Assembly: GCA_021443045.1 (NCBI GenBank)
Contig: JABUUT010000051.1
Span: 19,635 to 33,931 of the forward strand
Direction of reading: 5' to 3'
Length of the DNA: 14,297 nucleotides
Source of the DNA: Fibrobacteraceae bacterium
GTDB taxonomy: Bacteria; Fibrobacterota; Fibrobacteria; Fibrobacterales; Fibrobacteraceae
Shown: positions 1 to 6,858 of the stretch, piece after piece
Numbering within the stretch: the stretch's first letter is position 1
Layout of the letters: every line of letters starts with the position of its first letter
Notes under the pieces: generated by a model
Database searches by the model: none
What the model was told of the DNA's origin: nothing
The model's input: only the letters and a program-made list of their open reading frames with translations
Made by a program: the position numbers and the translations under genes

Positions 1-43
1 TCGTCTATAGGACCAAAGGTCCGTTCTACCGTCTAAATGGACA

Positions 44-240
44 TTCACTGGATCCTTCAGGGCTATGCCGTTCAGGATGACACATATGTTAATCATTAAT
101 CGCCCATCATTAACAATTAAACACACTCGTGAATCCTTCAGGGCTATGCCCTTCAGGATGACAAGGCCTTAATCATTAAACTTTAACCATTTATAATTGG
201 TACCACATTCACTGGATTCTTCGCGTTGTTCAGAATGACA
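44..240. repeat. Three copies of a palindromic intergenic repeat
   Basis: Three related units lie at 44-82, 128-163 and 206-240. Each has a 5-bp stem: ATCCT/AGGAT at 52-56/74-78 and 133-137/155-159, and ATTCT/AGAAT at 216-220/232-236. All three continue with TGACA. Copies 1 and 2 also hold an inner GGGC-TAT-GCC(C/G) stem. Copy starts are 81 and 83 bp apart, and copies 1 and 2 are each followed by TTAATCATTAA (89-99, 169-179). A shorter remnant, GGAATGACAATG, lies at 267-278. The C-to-T and G-to-A changes in copy 3 preserve pairing. This fits a dispersed REP-like element. It has no coding content and does not resemble CRISPR, because the spacers are AT-rich and partly similar to each other. 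Confidence 0.75.
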
Positions 241-281
241 ATGTCGAGTAGTCACACTTTTAATATGGAATGACAATGCGT

Positions 282-315
282 AAAAAAACGGCCGGCAAAT
301 ACCGGTCGTTTTTTT
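282..315 (-). terminator. Intrinsic terminator of tex
   Basis: A 14-bp stem (282-295 with 302-315, one G-T wobble) encloses a 6-base loop and is flanked by A7 on one side and T7 on the other, so it could stop transcription from either direction. It lies 36 bp past the tex stop codon, which makes tex the obvious user. Stem strength and U-tract are typical of Rho-independent terminators. Confidence 0.88.
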
Positions 316-350
316 GCGAGGAAAATTTTGCTAACCTAAAGTGCCTAAGT

Positions 351-2753
351 TTAAAAACCTTTCTTCATATTTTTTAGAAGGGAATTCATCTTGGCCGGTT
401 GAGCTGGAGCCGGCTTGCGGTTGCCTTGAGGGCCACCAAAATTGCCCTTGCCGGCAATTTTTGCCTTAAGGTCGGCAATAGTAGCGTGCCCCTGAATGCC
501 ACCCTGAGGGCGACCACCGCCAAAACCGCGATTGTCGCGACCACGAGGGCCACCCACGCGCTGACCGCGAGGGCCCTTGGCTCCCGCACCAGCAATGTTG
601 TCTCCTTCGGCAGTTTCTTGCTTCATGGAAAGGCTAATGCGTTTTTGACCAGCATCTACGGCCACCACGCGAACTTTTACCACATCACCTACTGTGAGCA
701 CAGTCTTTGCGTCTTGCACAAATTTGTCACTAATTTCGGAAACATGTACCAAGCCATCTTGGTGAACCCCAATATCCACAAAGGCGCCAAAGTTGGCCAC
801 ATTGGTTACCACACCTTCCATCCAAGCCCCTGTAATAAGGTCATTGATGGTCTGAATACGAGCATCAAATTTGGCATAGCGGAATTCCTTGCGAGGGTCG
901 CGGCTTGGCTTTTGAAGTTCAGACATAATGTCTTCCAAAGTAGCCTTACCCACTTCCTCGGAGAGGAATTCGTCTACCTTAATAGCCTTTACCGCTTCGG
1001 CGTTTCCCACAAGTTCCTTTACGGCAACACCGGCAGCTTCGGCCATTTTTTCTACCAGCCCGTAGTTTTCGGGATGAACCGCACTGTCGTCCAGTGGGTT
1101 TTCCGCACCAGGAATGCGCATAAAGCCTGCAGCTTGTTCAAAAGCCTTGGCCCCAAAGCCTTTTACATTCTTCAAGTCTTCGCGGCTTGCGTAGGCACCG
1201 TTATCTTCACGGTACTTAACAATAGCTTCAGAGAGAGTCTTGGAAAGGCCAGCCACATGAGAAAGCAGTGGAGCACTGGCAGAGTTTACATCTACGCCAA
1301 CCTGGTTCACACAGCTTTCCACTACTTCGTCTAGGCGCTTCTTCAGTTCACGCTGGTTCACATCGTGCTGGTACTGGCCCACACCAATAGACTGGGGATC
1401 CACTTTTACCAATTCAGCCAATGGGTCTTGCAAGCGACGACCAATAGAAATGGCACCGCGAGTGGTCACATCTTCTTTGGGGAATTCTTCAATGGCAATC
1501 ATGGAAGCAGAGTAAACAGAAGCACCAGCCTCGCTTACAATAACACGAGGTGGAACCTTGCCCTTGAACTTTACAGCCATTTCGGAGCAGAAAGCATCCG
1601 TTTCGCGGCTGGCGGTACCGTTACCAATGGCAATAAGGTCTACCTTATACTTGTCAATAAGCTGCATCAGGTAAACGGCGGCTCCGGCCTTGTCGTTGTG
1701 AGGTTCGTGGGGCTTAATAATGCCGTGGTCCATGAACTTGCCGTTTTCGTCAAGCACAGCCACCTTGCAACCGGTACGGAAACCAGGGTCCAGAGCCAGC
1801 ACAGCCTTGTGGCCAGCGGGAGCAGCCAAAAGCACATCCCGAAGGTTCTTGCTGAATACCTTGAAAGCTTCTTCTTCGGCAGCATCTTTCAAAATAAGGC
1901 GCACCTCGCTTTCCATGCTTGGCTTAAGAAGGCGTTCCCAGGCATCCTTGCACATGTCATCCAGGTAATTTTTCCAAATGGAATCACCCTTGATAAATTT
2001 ACCTTGCAAATAAGAGACCATGGAAGTGTCTTCCACTTCAATAGAAAGGCGGAGCACCTTTTCTTTTTCGCCACGGCGAAGAGCCAGCATGCGGTGGCTT
2101 GGAATTTTAGACACCGGTTCAGAAAAGTCGTAGTAATCCTTGAACTTGGTTTCTTGCTTTTCAAATTCCTTTTTCACCTTGGAAACCATCACGCCAGTCT
2201 TTTCAACCTGAGTGCGAAGATACTGGCGGAATTCGGCATTGTCGGCCACTTCTTCTGCCAAAATATCGCAGGCACCACGAATGGCAGCCTTGGGGTCGGA
2301 CAGGCCCTTTTCTTCGGAAAGGTAGATGCGTGCAATTTCTTCGGCTGTGTTGGTGGAAGGTTCCTGAGCCTCCATAAGGCGGGCCAGGGGTTCCAGACCA
2401 AAATCTTTGGCAATGGTGGCGCGAGTGCGCTTCTTTGGCTTGTAGGGAGCGTAAATGTCTTCAAGAATGGTCTTGTCTTTACAAGCTTCAATCTGGGCCT
2501 TCAGCTCAGGAGTGAGCTTGCCCTGTTCCTCAATGCTCTTCAAGATGGTTTCCTTGCGGTCCATCAGTTCCTGCAAATACTCTTTTCGGTGAGAAATATC
2601 CCGAAGCTGAATTTCATCCAGGGTACCCGTCTGGTCTTTGCGGTAGCGGGCGATAAATGGGACCGTGCCCCCCTGTTCCATCAGTTCCAGCGCCTTTTGA
2701 ACGCGCCATACTTCAATACTCAGTTCTTCAGCAATAACAGCAGAAAAATCCAT
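351..2753 (-). CDS. tex: Tex family RNA-binding transcription accessory protein
   Basis: This is an 800-aa Tex/YhgF-family protein (E. coli YhgF is about 770 aa), a nucleic-acid-binding cytoplasmic factor linked to transcription and RNA metabolism. The N-terminal helical region carries the family signature VPFIARYRKDQTG. A YqgF/RNase H-like domain begins near residue 318 with VLALDPGFRTGCK. IGVGQYQHDV follows near 456, helix-hairpin-helix segments lie around 500-550 (DLKNVKGFGAKAFEQA), and an S1 domain spans about 645-712 (NFGAFVDIGVHQDGLVHVSE). The tail after about 725 is rich in Arg and Gly and ends with a Lys-rich patch. I chose the ATG at 2753 because it has a GGAA seven bases upstream and homology starts there; a GTG at 2828 would add 25 residues unlike the family. 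The gene appears monocistronic, with a terminator at 282-315. Confidence 0.95.
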   Translation of the reverse strand: MDFSAVIAEELSIEVWRVQKALELMEQGGTVPFIARYRKDQTGTLDEIQLRDISHRKEYLQELMDRKETILKSIEEQGKLTPELKAQIEACKDKTILEDIYAPYKPKKRTRATIAKDFGLEPLARLMEAQEPSTNTAEEIARIYLSEEKGLSDPKAAIRGACDILAEEVADNAEFRQYLRTQVEKTGVMVSKVKKEFEKQETKFKDYYDFSEPVSKIPSHRMLALRRGEKEKVLRLSIEVEDTSMVSYLQGKFIKGDSIWKNYLDDMCKDAWERLLKPSMESEVRLILKDAAEEEAFKVFSKNLRDVLLAAPAGHKAVLALDPGFRTGCKVAVLDENGKFMDHGIIKPHEPHNDKAGAAVYLMQLIDKYKVDLIAIGNGTASRETDAFCSEMAVKFKGKVPPRVIVSEAGASVYSASMIAIEEFPKEDVTTRGAISIGRRLQDPLAELVKVDPQSIGVGQYQHDVNQRELKKRLDEVVESCVNQVGVDVNSASAPLLSHVAGLSKTLSEAIVKYREDNGAYASREDLKNVKGFGAKAFEQAAGFMRIPGAENPLDDSAVHPENYGLVEKMAEAAGVAVKELVGNAEAVKAIKVDEFLSEEVGKATLEDIMSELQKPSRDPRKEFRYAKFDARIQTINDLITGAWMEGVVTNVANFGAFVDIGVHQDGLVHVSEISDKFVQDAKTVLTVGDVVKVRVVAVDAGQKRISLSMKQETAEGDNIAGAGAKGPRGQRVGGPRGRDNRGFGGGRPQGGIQGHATIADLKAKIAGKGNFGGPQGNRKPAPAQPAKMNSLLKNMKKGF

Positions 2754-2941
2754 ATATCTATTCCATTTTTTTGTGGCCGCCCGAAAGCAGCCTGAATCGT
2801 TACTGTACAGGGCTTTTACACCCTTCACCTTGGCCGAACTATGTAATAGTTACGGCAAATGTGAGTTCTTAATTTAACAATTATTTTTTGACAAAAGCAT
2901 GTCAGTAAAGGGAAATATTCAAAATTTTGTATATTATATGT
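2754..2941. promoter_or_regulatory. Divergent intergenic region between tex and the HIT gene
   Basis: This 188-bp gap must hold promoters for both divergent genes. On the plus strand a perfect TTGACA lies at 2888-2893, with an AT-rich AAATAT at 2913-2918 (spacer 19). A second -10-like TATATT lies at 2930-2935, only six bases before the HIT start codon. On the minus strand I find no convincing -35/-10 pair for tex. Promoter positions are suggestions from motif matching only. Confidence 0.35.
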
Positions 2942-3295
2942 ATGTCTGATTGTTTATTTTGCAAAATTGCAAAGGGTGAAATCCCTTCTAAAAAAATCTA
3001 CGAAGACGACGATGTGTTCGCTTTTTACGACATCGCCCCCCAGGCCCCAGTCCATTTTTTGGTAATCCCCAAAAAACACATTTCCAGCCTAATGGAAATG
3101 GAGGCATCCCATTGTGAATTAATGGGTAAAATGCTCTACCAGGGCCAACGCATTGCCAAGGAACTGGGCCTCGAAGAATCTGGCGCCCGCTTTGTGTTCA
3201 ACTGCAAGGAAGATGCCGGCCAAACCGTGTTTCACATCCACCTCCACGTGGTGGGCGGGCAAAAACTAGGCTGGCCACCCTTTCCTAAAGAATAA
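2942..3295 (+). CDS. HIT family protein (HinT-like nucleotide hydrolase)
   Basis: This 117-aa protein matches the HINT branch of the histidine triad family, small cytoplasmic enzymes that typically hydrolyse AMP-lysine or other purine nucleoside phosphoramidates. The N-terminus MSDCLFCKI provides Cys4 and Cys7, the usual HIT opening. The catalytic triad HIHLHVV lies at residues 98-104 (His98, His100, His102), and the C-terminus keeps the family's WPP near residue 111. I chose the ATG at 2942 because homology begins at MSDC; a TTG at 2927 would add five residues without support. No Shine-Dalgarno sequence precedes either start. It is the first gene of a run with recO (15 bp gap) and panB. Confidence 0.93.
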   Translation: MSDCLFCKIAKGEIPSKKIYEDDDVFAFYDIAPQAPVHFLVIPKKHISSLMEMEASHCELMGKMLYQGQRIAKELGLEESGARFVFNCKEDAGQTVFHIHLHVVGGQKLGWPPFPKE

Positions 3296-3310
3296 TCCAG
3301 CCACCAAGCC

Positions 3311-4051
3311 TTGATTAAAACAGCTGCCATTGTACTGCATCGCTATAGTTACAGCGATTCATCATGGATTGTGAGAGTTTTAACGCAATCCAACGGGCTG
3401 TTGTCGTTTATTCTTAAGGGGGGCAAGCAGGAAAAGTCGGCCTTCAAGGGGGTTCTCGACCCTCTTTCCCTCTGCGAAATTGTATATAGAGATAGGCCCA
3501 ATGCGGAATTGCTGTTTGTAAAAGAAGCCACCCTTATTTCATGGCATTCCCATGTACGTGAAAATTTGGAGTCGCTGGCCTGTGCTCTGGTGATGGCCGA
3601 AATGGTAATGAAGTACGCCCCAGCAGGCATTCCCCTGGAAAACGAATTTATGCTCCTTCGTGAAGCCTTGGCCCAAATGGATGAGGCAAACCCCTCCAAC
3701 ACTATTTTTTCTAAATGGCTCCACGCCGCCTGCGACTTGTGGGGTTACCAACTTGATTTAGAAACATGCACCACTTGCGGAGCCCCAATGACAGGCCCCG
3801 CGGCTGATTTTCACCCAGAAAGCGGTGGCGTAATCTGCCACAACTGCCTAGGTACAAAAGAGCCCAGAGCCAGGCAATCCACCTTGGAAGACTTTTGGAA
3901 CTTGGCCAAGGGAAACGAACTGTGTAATAAAACAGGTGTGGAAAACGCCCTTATCAGTTACTTGAGAAACCACATTGGATACCTAAAAGAGCTAAATTCT
4001 CTCTCGTGGTTACAAGAGGTTAGAAAACTATGCTATCCCCAGAACAAATAA
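3311..4051 (+). CDS. recO: DNA repair protein RecO
   Basis: This 246-aa protein is RecO, which acts with RecR to load RecA onto SSB-coated single-stranded DNA during gap repair. The N-terminal OB-fold is recognisable (KTAAIVLHRYSYSDSSWIVR, residues 3-22, then LSFILKGGK). A C-terminal helical part holds a CxxC...CxxC zinc site at Cys153/156/176/179. The start is TTG at 3311: the in-frame TAA that ends the HIT gene is only 18 bases upstream, no ATG lies between, and family homology begins at once. There is no obvious ribosome binding site, so translation may depend on ribosomes finishing the HIT gene 15 bp upstream. The 3' end overlaps panB by 22 bp. Confidence 0.93.
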   Translation: MIKTAAIVLHRYSYSDSSWIVRVLTQSNGLLSFILKGGKQEKSAFKGVLDPLSLCEIVYRDRPNAELLFVKEATLISWHSHVRENLESLACALVMAEMVMKYAPAGIPLENEFMLLREALAQMDEANPSNTIFSKWLHAACDLWGYQLDLETCTTCGAPMTGPAADFHPESGGVICHNCLGTKEPRARQSTLEDFWNLAKGNELCNKTGVENALISYLRNHIGYLKELNSLSWLQEVRKLCYPQNK

Positions 4052-4776
4052 AAGAAAAAAAGACTGCTGGAAAAAAAATTTCAATGATTACAGCCTACGA
4101 CTTCGCCTTTGCACAAATGGCCGAAAACGCAGGCATTGATCAGATTCTTGTAGGCGATTCTTTAGCAAACACCATGTTGGGCTATAAAAAAACAAGCGAT
4201 ATTGGCATGGAAGAAATGCTCATTTTTGTGGGAGCCGTATGTAGAGGCGCCCCCAACACCCACGTGGTAGCCGACATGCCCTTCCTGAGTGACAAAGACC
4301 CACAAACCGCCTACGACAACGCCCGACGTTTTATGGACCTGGGCGCCTCATCGGTAAAAATCGAGGGCAACCCGGTGGGCGTACGGGAATTTTTGATTTC
4401 AAAGGGAATACCGGTGTGCGCCCACCACGGGCTTCTACCCCAAACGGCAAAAGACTTTCACCAAAAAGGAAAAACAGAGGAAGAAGCCCGTAATATTGTC
4501 GCCGACGCTAAGGCTAGCGACAATATGGGTTGCTTTGAAATAGTGCTGGAGCACATTCCCGAAAGTCTAGGAACACTGATTACCAACCAAGTATCTGCAG
4601 CCACCATTGGCATTGGAGGCGGAAAATTTACAGACGGGCAAGTGTTGGTTATGCACGATGCCTTAGGCATGCATTTAGGGAAAAACCCACCCTTCGCCAC
4701 AAAGTTTGCCAACATTTATGATGCTGCAGTAGAAGGTTTTCGCAAGTACATTGAGGCCGTAAACGAGAAACTTTAA
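4030..4776 (+). CDS. panB: 3-methyl-2-oxobutanoate hydroxymethyltransferase (PanB)
   Basis: This 248-aa enzyme (E. coli PanB 264 aa) transfers a hydroxymethyl group from methylene-tetrahydrofolate to alpha-ketoisovalerate, giving ketopantoate, the first committed step of pantothenate and CoA synthesis. The TIM-barrel signatures are present: MITAYDFAFA (19-28), VGDSLANTMLGY (41-52), VVADMPF (79-85), VKIEG (109-113) and IGIGGGKFTDGQ (193-204). Predicted metal ligands are Asp43, Asp82 and Glu112, with the catalytic Glu at 174. The ATG at 4030 has AAGAGGT nine bases upstream, inside recO, so the two genes overlap by 22 bp and are probably translationally coupled. No panC or panD lies nearby, so the pathway is split in this genome. 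Confidence 0.95.
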   Translation: MLSPEQIKEKKTAGKKISMITAYDFAFAQMAENAGIDQILVGDSLANTMLGYKKTSDIGMEEMLIFVGAVCRGAPNTHVVADMPFLSDKDPQTAYDNARRFMDLGASSVKIEGNPVGVREFLISKGIPVCAHHGLLPQTAKDFHQKGKTEEEARNIVADAKASDNMGCFEIVLEHIPESLGTLITNQVSAATIGIGGGKFTDGQVLVMHDALGMHLGKNPPFATKFANIYDAAVEGFRKYIEAVNEKL

Positions 4777-5056
4777 AATCGTTAAACTATTAATACTTAT
4801 AGAGTTATGCTTTTAAAAGCCTTGATAATTTTACGGTTCTAGATAAACTTTTTTGAGCCAATAGTTCACAAATCACGCATAAATTACACACAAATTAACA
4901 TTTAATTTTTTAAAGGGTTAAAAGACTGCAAAAAATCCTTGTCAAGACCCTTTTAAAAAAAAATGAAAAATTTTTTAAAAAAGTGTTGATTATTTGTGAA
5001 AAAAGAGTTATTTTATAGTCATCAAAACATTAACCCTCAAAAAAGGAAGAAAAAAA
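4777..5056. other. AT-rich leader with A-tracts upstream of the Lys/Ala/Pro repeat gene
   Basis: This 280-bp gap holds no gene. It contains a perfect 12-bp palindrome GCTTTTAAAAGC at 4809-4820, soon after panB, which lacks a T-tract and is a poor terminator. An imperfect inverted repeat, AAAGGGT/ACCCTTT, lies at 4912-4918/4947-4953. An all-AT inverted repeat pairs 4951-4960 with 4971-4980. Runs of five to nine A or T fall at 4906-4911, 4930-4935, 4955-4963, 4966-4982 and 4999-5004, some close to helical phase, so the DNA may be curved. Confidence 0.6.
4986..5019 (+). promoter_or_regulatory. Candidate promoter of the Lys/Ala/Pro repeat gene
   Basis: TTGATT at 4986-4991 is followed after 17 bp by TATTTT at 5009-5014. 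A better -10 match, TATAGT, lies at 5014-5019 but with a 22-bp gap. The A-tract block just upstream could act as an UP element. A start near 5021-5027 would give a leader of about 30 bases carrying the GGAAG ribosome binding site at 5045-5049. This is motif-based only. Confidence 0.45.
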
Positions 5057-5338
5057 ATGGCTACAACAAAGAAACCTGCTGCTAAGAAGCCTGCTGCTGC
5101 CAAGAAGCCAGCCGCTGCCAAGAAGCCTGCTGCTGCTAAGAAGCCAGCTGCTGCTAAGAAGCCAGCTGCTGCCAAGAAGCCAGCTGCTGCCAAGAAGCCA
5201 GTTGCTGCTAAGAAGCCAGCTGCTGCTAAGAAGCCAGTTGCTGCTAAGAAGCCAGCTGCTGCTAAGAAGCCAGCTGCCGCCAAGAAGCCAGCTGCTGCTA
5301 AGAAGCCTGCTGCTAAGAAAGCTCCTGCCAAGAAGTAA
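5057..5338 (+). CDS. Lys/Ala/Pro-rich histone H1-like repeat protein
   Basis: This 93-aa protein uses only six residue types: 41 Ala, 32 Lys, 15 Pro, 2 Val, 2 Thr and the initial Met. There are no acidic or aromatic residues. After an 11-residue start come 12 hexapeptides PAAAKK (units 7 and 9 read PVAAKK) and a short ending PAAKKAPAKK. This composition matches the disordered tails of eukaryotic histone H1 and bacterial H1-like proteins such as AlgP and Chlamydia Hc2, so binding to DNA or RNA in the nucleoid is the likely role, inferred from composition alone. The ATG has GGAAG seven bases upstream. The gene is alone between an AT-rich leader and a strong terminator. Long minus-strand frames over it are mirror images of the repeat. 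A role in RNA or polyphosphate binding is also possible. Confidence 0.82.
   Translation: MATTKKPAAKKPAAAKKPAAAKKPAAAKKPAAAKKPAAAKKPAAAKKPVAAKKPAAAKKPVAAKKPAAAKKPAAAKKPAAAKKPAAKKAPAKK
5090..5305 (+). repeat. 12 tandem 18-bp repeats coding PAAAKK
   Basis: Twelve in-frame 18-bp units (216 bp) encode the hexapeptide. The units differ at synonymous sites (GCT/GCC/GCA alanine codons, CCT/CCA proline) while the peptide hardly changes, and two units carry an Ala-to-Val change. Lysines are AAG throughout the array. Confidence 0.93.
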
Positions 5339-5358
5339 TTCTTTCAAAGCTTTTCAAG

Positions 5359-5393
5359 GAAACCTGCCAATTCGTTGGCGGGTTTCTTTTTTT
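5359..5393 (+). terminator. Intrinsic terminator of the repeat protein gene
   Basis: A 12-bp stem (5359-5370 with 5375-5386, one T-G wobble) is closed by a TTCG loop and followed directly by seven T residues. It starts 21 bp after the stop codon, so the upstream gene is a single-gene transcript and the next operon needs its own promoter. Confidence 0.9.
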
Positions 5394-5450
5394 GGAGCCA
5401 CTCCAACCTCAAGCTAACCCAAGCCCCACAAAAAATTCTAAATTCAGCCT

Positions 5451-5873
5451 ATGATTTCAGAAAAAGACCTTGCCGATTTGGAAAAAGTTCCTTTTGAGGA
5501 ACGAGTTGCCCGCATCGAAAAAATGGTGGAAGGCAAAGAAAAACCTAGCGCCTTTGAACTGGGCTTACTTTTGGCCGTAAAAATGGGCCAAGAGATTCGC
5601 GAGAAAAAGCCCCTAGGTTCCGACACCGAAAATTTGGTTGCCAGTTGGAGTGGAAAGCACCCCGATTCTGTTGTGGAAGAAGCCATTGCCTTTGCCAAGG
5701 AATTTTTGACACACCCTGGCAACCTGGCCAGCAAACTAAAAGAACAAATGTTAAAACCAAAGACCGAATCCATCCAAGGCGAAGCCCAGTCTAACGAAGC
5801 CCAGCCTGGCGAAAATCAATCTGGCGAAGTTTCAAACCCCGCAGACAACGGTTCTGCAACAAGCCACAACTAA
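5451..5873 (+). CDS. Hypothetical acidic protein with 5-residue repeats
   Basis: I do not recognise this 140-aa protein. Residues 1-105 look helical and charged, with a hydrophobic stretch FELGLLLAVKMGQEI (35-49) too short and mixed for a clear membrane segment. The remainder is low-complexity and probably disordered, containing four imperfect pentapeptides (GEAQS, NEAQP, GENQS, GEVSN; residues 110-129). There is no signal peptide. The ATG at 5451 has no good Shine-Dalgarno, though the reading frame fits the downstream operon in composition. It sits 13 bp before the Ppx/GppA gene and is probably the first gene of that operon. It could be an accessory factor for a neighbour, but nothing in the sequence shows that. 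Confidence 0.75.
   Translation: MISEKDLADLEKVPFEERVARIEKMVEGKEKPSAFELGLLLAVKMGQEIREKKPLGSDTENLVASWSGKHPDSVVEEAIAFAKEFLTHPGNLASKLKEQMLKPKTESIQGEAQSNEAQPGENQSGEVSNPADNGSATSHN
5778..5837 (+). repeat. Four imperfect 15-bp in-frame repeats
   Basis: Units start at 5778, 5793, 5808 and 5823. The first two differ at only a few bases (GGCGAAGCCCAGTCT against AACGAAGCCCAGCCT) and the last two are more diverged. They encode the acidic pentapeptide tail of the hypothetical protein and point to slippage-type expansion. Confidence 0.75.
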
Positions 5874-5886
5874 AACGCAGGCTAAC

Positions 5887-6858
5887 ATGGACAATAAACT
5901 TTTAGCCACCATCGACATAGGAAGCCACAGTTGCATTCTACTCATTGCGGCCTTTGAAAAAATTTCCGACGAAGCCAAAGAAACCTTAGTTCCCAAGCTT
6001 CAAAAGGTAGAAGTCTGCCGTTTGGGCGAAGACATTTACGAACATGGAGCCATTACCCCGGAACGTATTCAGGAACTTTCCAGAATTATGGTTAAATTCC
6101 GCCAGGATGTTCATGCGCTGGGAGCCTCCCTAAAAGAAGTGCTCATGACAGAAGCCATGCGCCGTGCAGAAAACCCCGACGAAGTGATTGAGGCGGTGGA
6201 AAAGGCGGTTTGGGTAAAGCCTCGGGTAATAACCGGCGAAGAAGAAGCCAAGCTCACCTTCCGCTCCGTAAAAGAATGGCACGACGAAGACATTGTGACC
6301 ATTGACATTGGCGGCGGTTCCACGGAACTTTCCAACGGACAGAATTCCATTTCGATTCCGGTGGGAGCCCTAAAGATGTTCAAGCAGATGGGCCCCATTC
6401 CAGGCCCCGAATACAAAAAATTCACTAAAGAGATTTTTAAGGAAGTAAGCTTTAAGGGCCTTACCAAGCACCAAGTATATTTAATTGGCGGCACAGGCAC
6501 GGCCCTGGCAATGGTGTTTTTGAACAAACAAAAATTTGACTACAAGTCTATTGAAGGCCTAGAAATGAACCTGGGGGATTTGGAACAAGTGACCACCCGC
6601 ATTTCAAACCTTTCCAAGGAACTTCGCGCCATGTTGCCAGGCCTAGAAAACGGGCGGCACGAAGTGATTATCTGCGGCCTATTTTGGCTTAAATCCCTAC
6701 TAGAAAAATTGAGGGTAGACTGTTTTAAGATTAGCACCGCCGGCATTCGTTTTGGCGTTTTGTACCCACCTCTGCCCGAAGAACCAGCCAAGCCCAAAGA
6801 AAAGAAACTTCCACCATGGCTTAAGAAAAGCTCCACAGAAGGCGAAAATGAGAATTAA
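5887..6858 (+). CDS. Ppx/GppA family phosphatase
   Basis: This 323-aa protein belongs to the ASKHA-fold Ppx/GppA family, enzymes that hydrolyse polyphosphate and/or convert pppGpp to ppGpp. Visible motifs are the phosphate-1 loop IDIGSHSCILLI (9-20), the GEEEAKLTF segment (117-125), the phosphate-2 loop DIGGGSTEL (140-148), the adenosine-type motif IGGTGTALA (200-208) and GIRFGVLY near 286. The family's usual GSNS in the first loop is GSHS here. It has only the core domain, like short actinobacterial-type Ppx proteins, and ends in a Pro/Lys-rich tail. Substrate cannot be decided from sequence. CAGG before the ATG is a weak ribosome binding site. The last 11 bp overlap the pseudouridine synthase gene. 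Confidence 0.9.
   Translation: MDNKLLATIDIGSHSCILLIAAFEKISDEAKETLVPKLQKVEVCRLGEDIYEHGAITPERIQELSRIMVKFRQDVHALGASLKEVLMTEAMRRAENPDEVIEAVEKAVWVKPRVITGEEEAKLTFRSVKEWHDEDIVTIDIGGGSTELSNGQNSISIPVGALKMFKQMGPIPGPEYKKFTKEIFKEVSFKGLTKHQVYLIGGTGTALAMVFLNKQKFDYKSIEGLEMNLGDLEQVTTRISNLSKELRAMLPGLENGRHEVIICGLFWLKSLLEKLRVDCFKISTAGIRFGVLYPPLPEEPAKPKEKKLPPWLKKSSTEGENEN

Larger units (their letters stand above)
1..350. other. Non-coding region downstream of tex
   Basis: This 350-base stretch holds no credible gene. It contains the palindromic repeats, a short perfect hairpin GGACC-AAA-GGTCC at 10-22, and the tex terminator near 282-315. Frames that are open at base 1 close by position 80 and give no recognisable protein tail, so I cannot say what lies to the left. 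Confidence 0.6.

Noticed and set aside
10..22. GGACC-AAA-GGTCC hairpin as a terminator for a gene to the left
   Set aside because: The stem is only 5 bp and no T-tract follows, and no upstream gene end can be seen in the window.
44..240. Possible CRISPR array
   Set aside because: There are only three diverged repeats, the intervals share sequence with each other (TTAATCATTAA), and no cas genes are present.
399..2795. Two long plus-strand frames (311 and 476 codons) opposite tex
   Set aside because: They are antisense shadows of a well-conserved Tex gene. Their translations show no recognisable domain, and the tex frame carries all family motifs.
4809..4820. GCTTTTAAAAGC palindrome as the panB terminator
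   Set aside because: It has no loop and no T-tract after it, and the stem is mostly A-T. It is listed only as part of the leader description.
5008..5347. Minus-strand frames rich in Ala/Gly/Phe or Ser/Leu/Trp repeats
   Set aside because: These are simply the reverse complement of the 18-bp PAAAKK repeats, which stay open in several frames because the unit length is a multiple of three.
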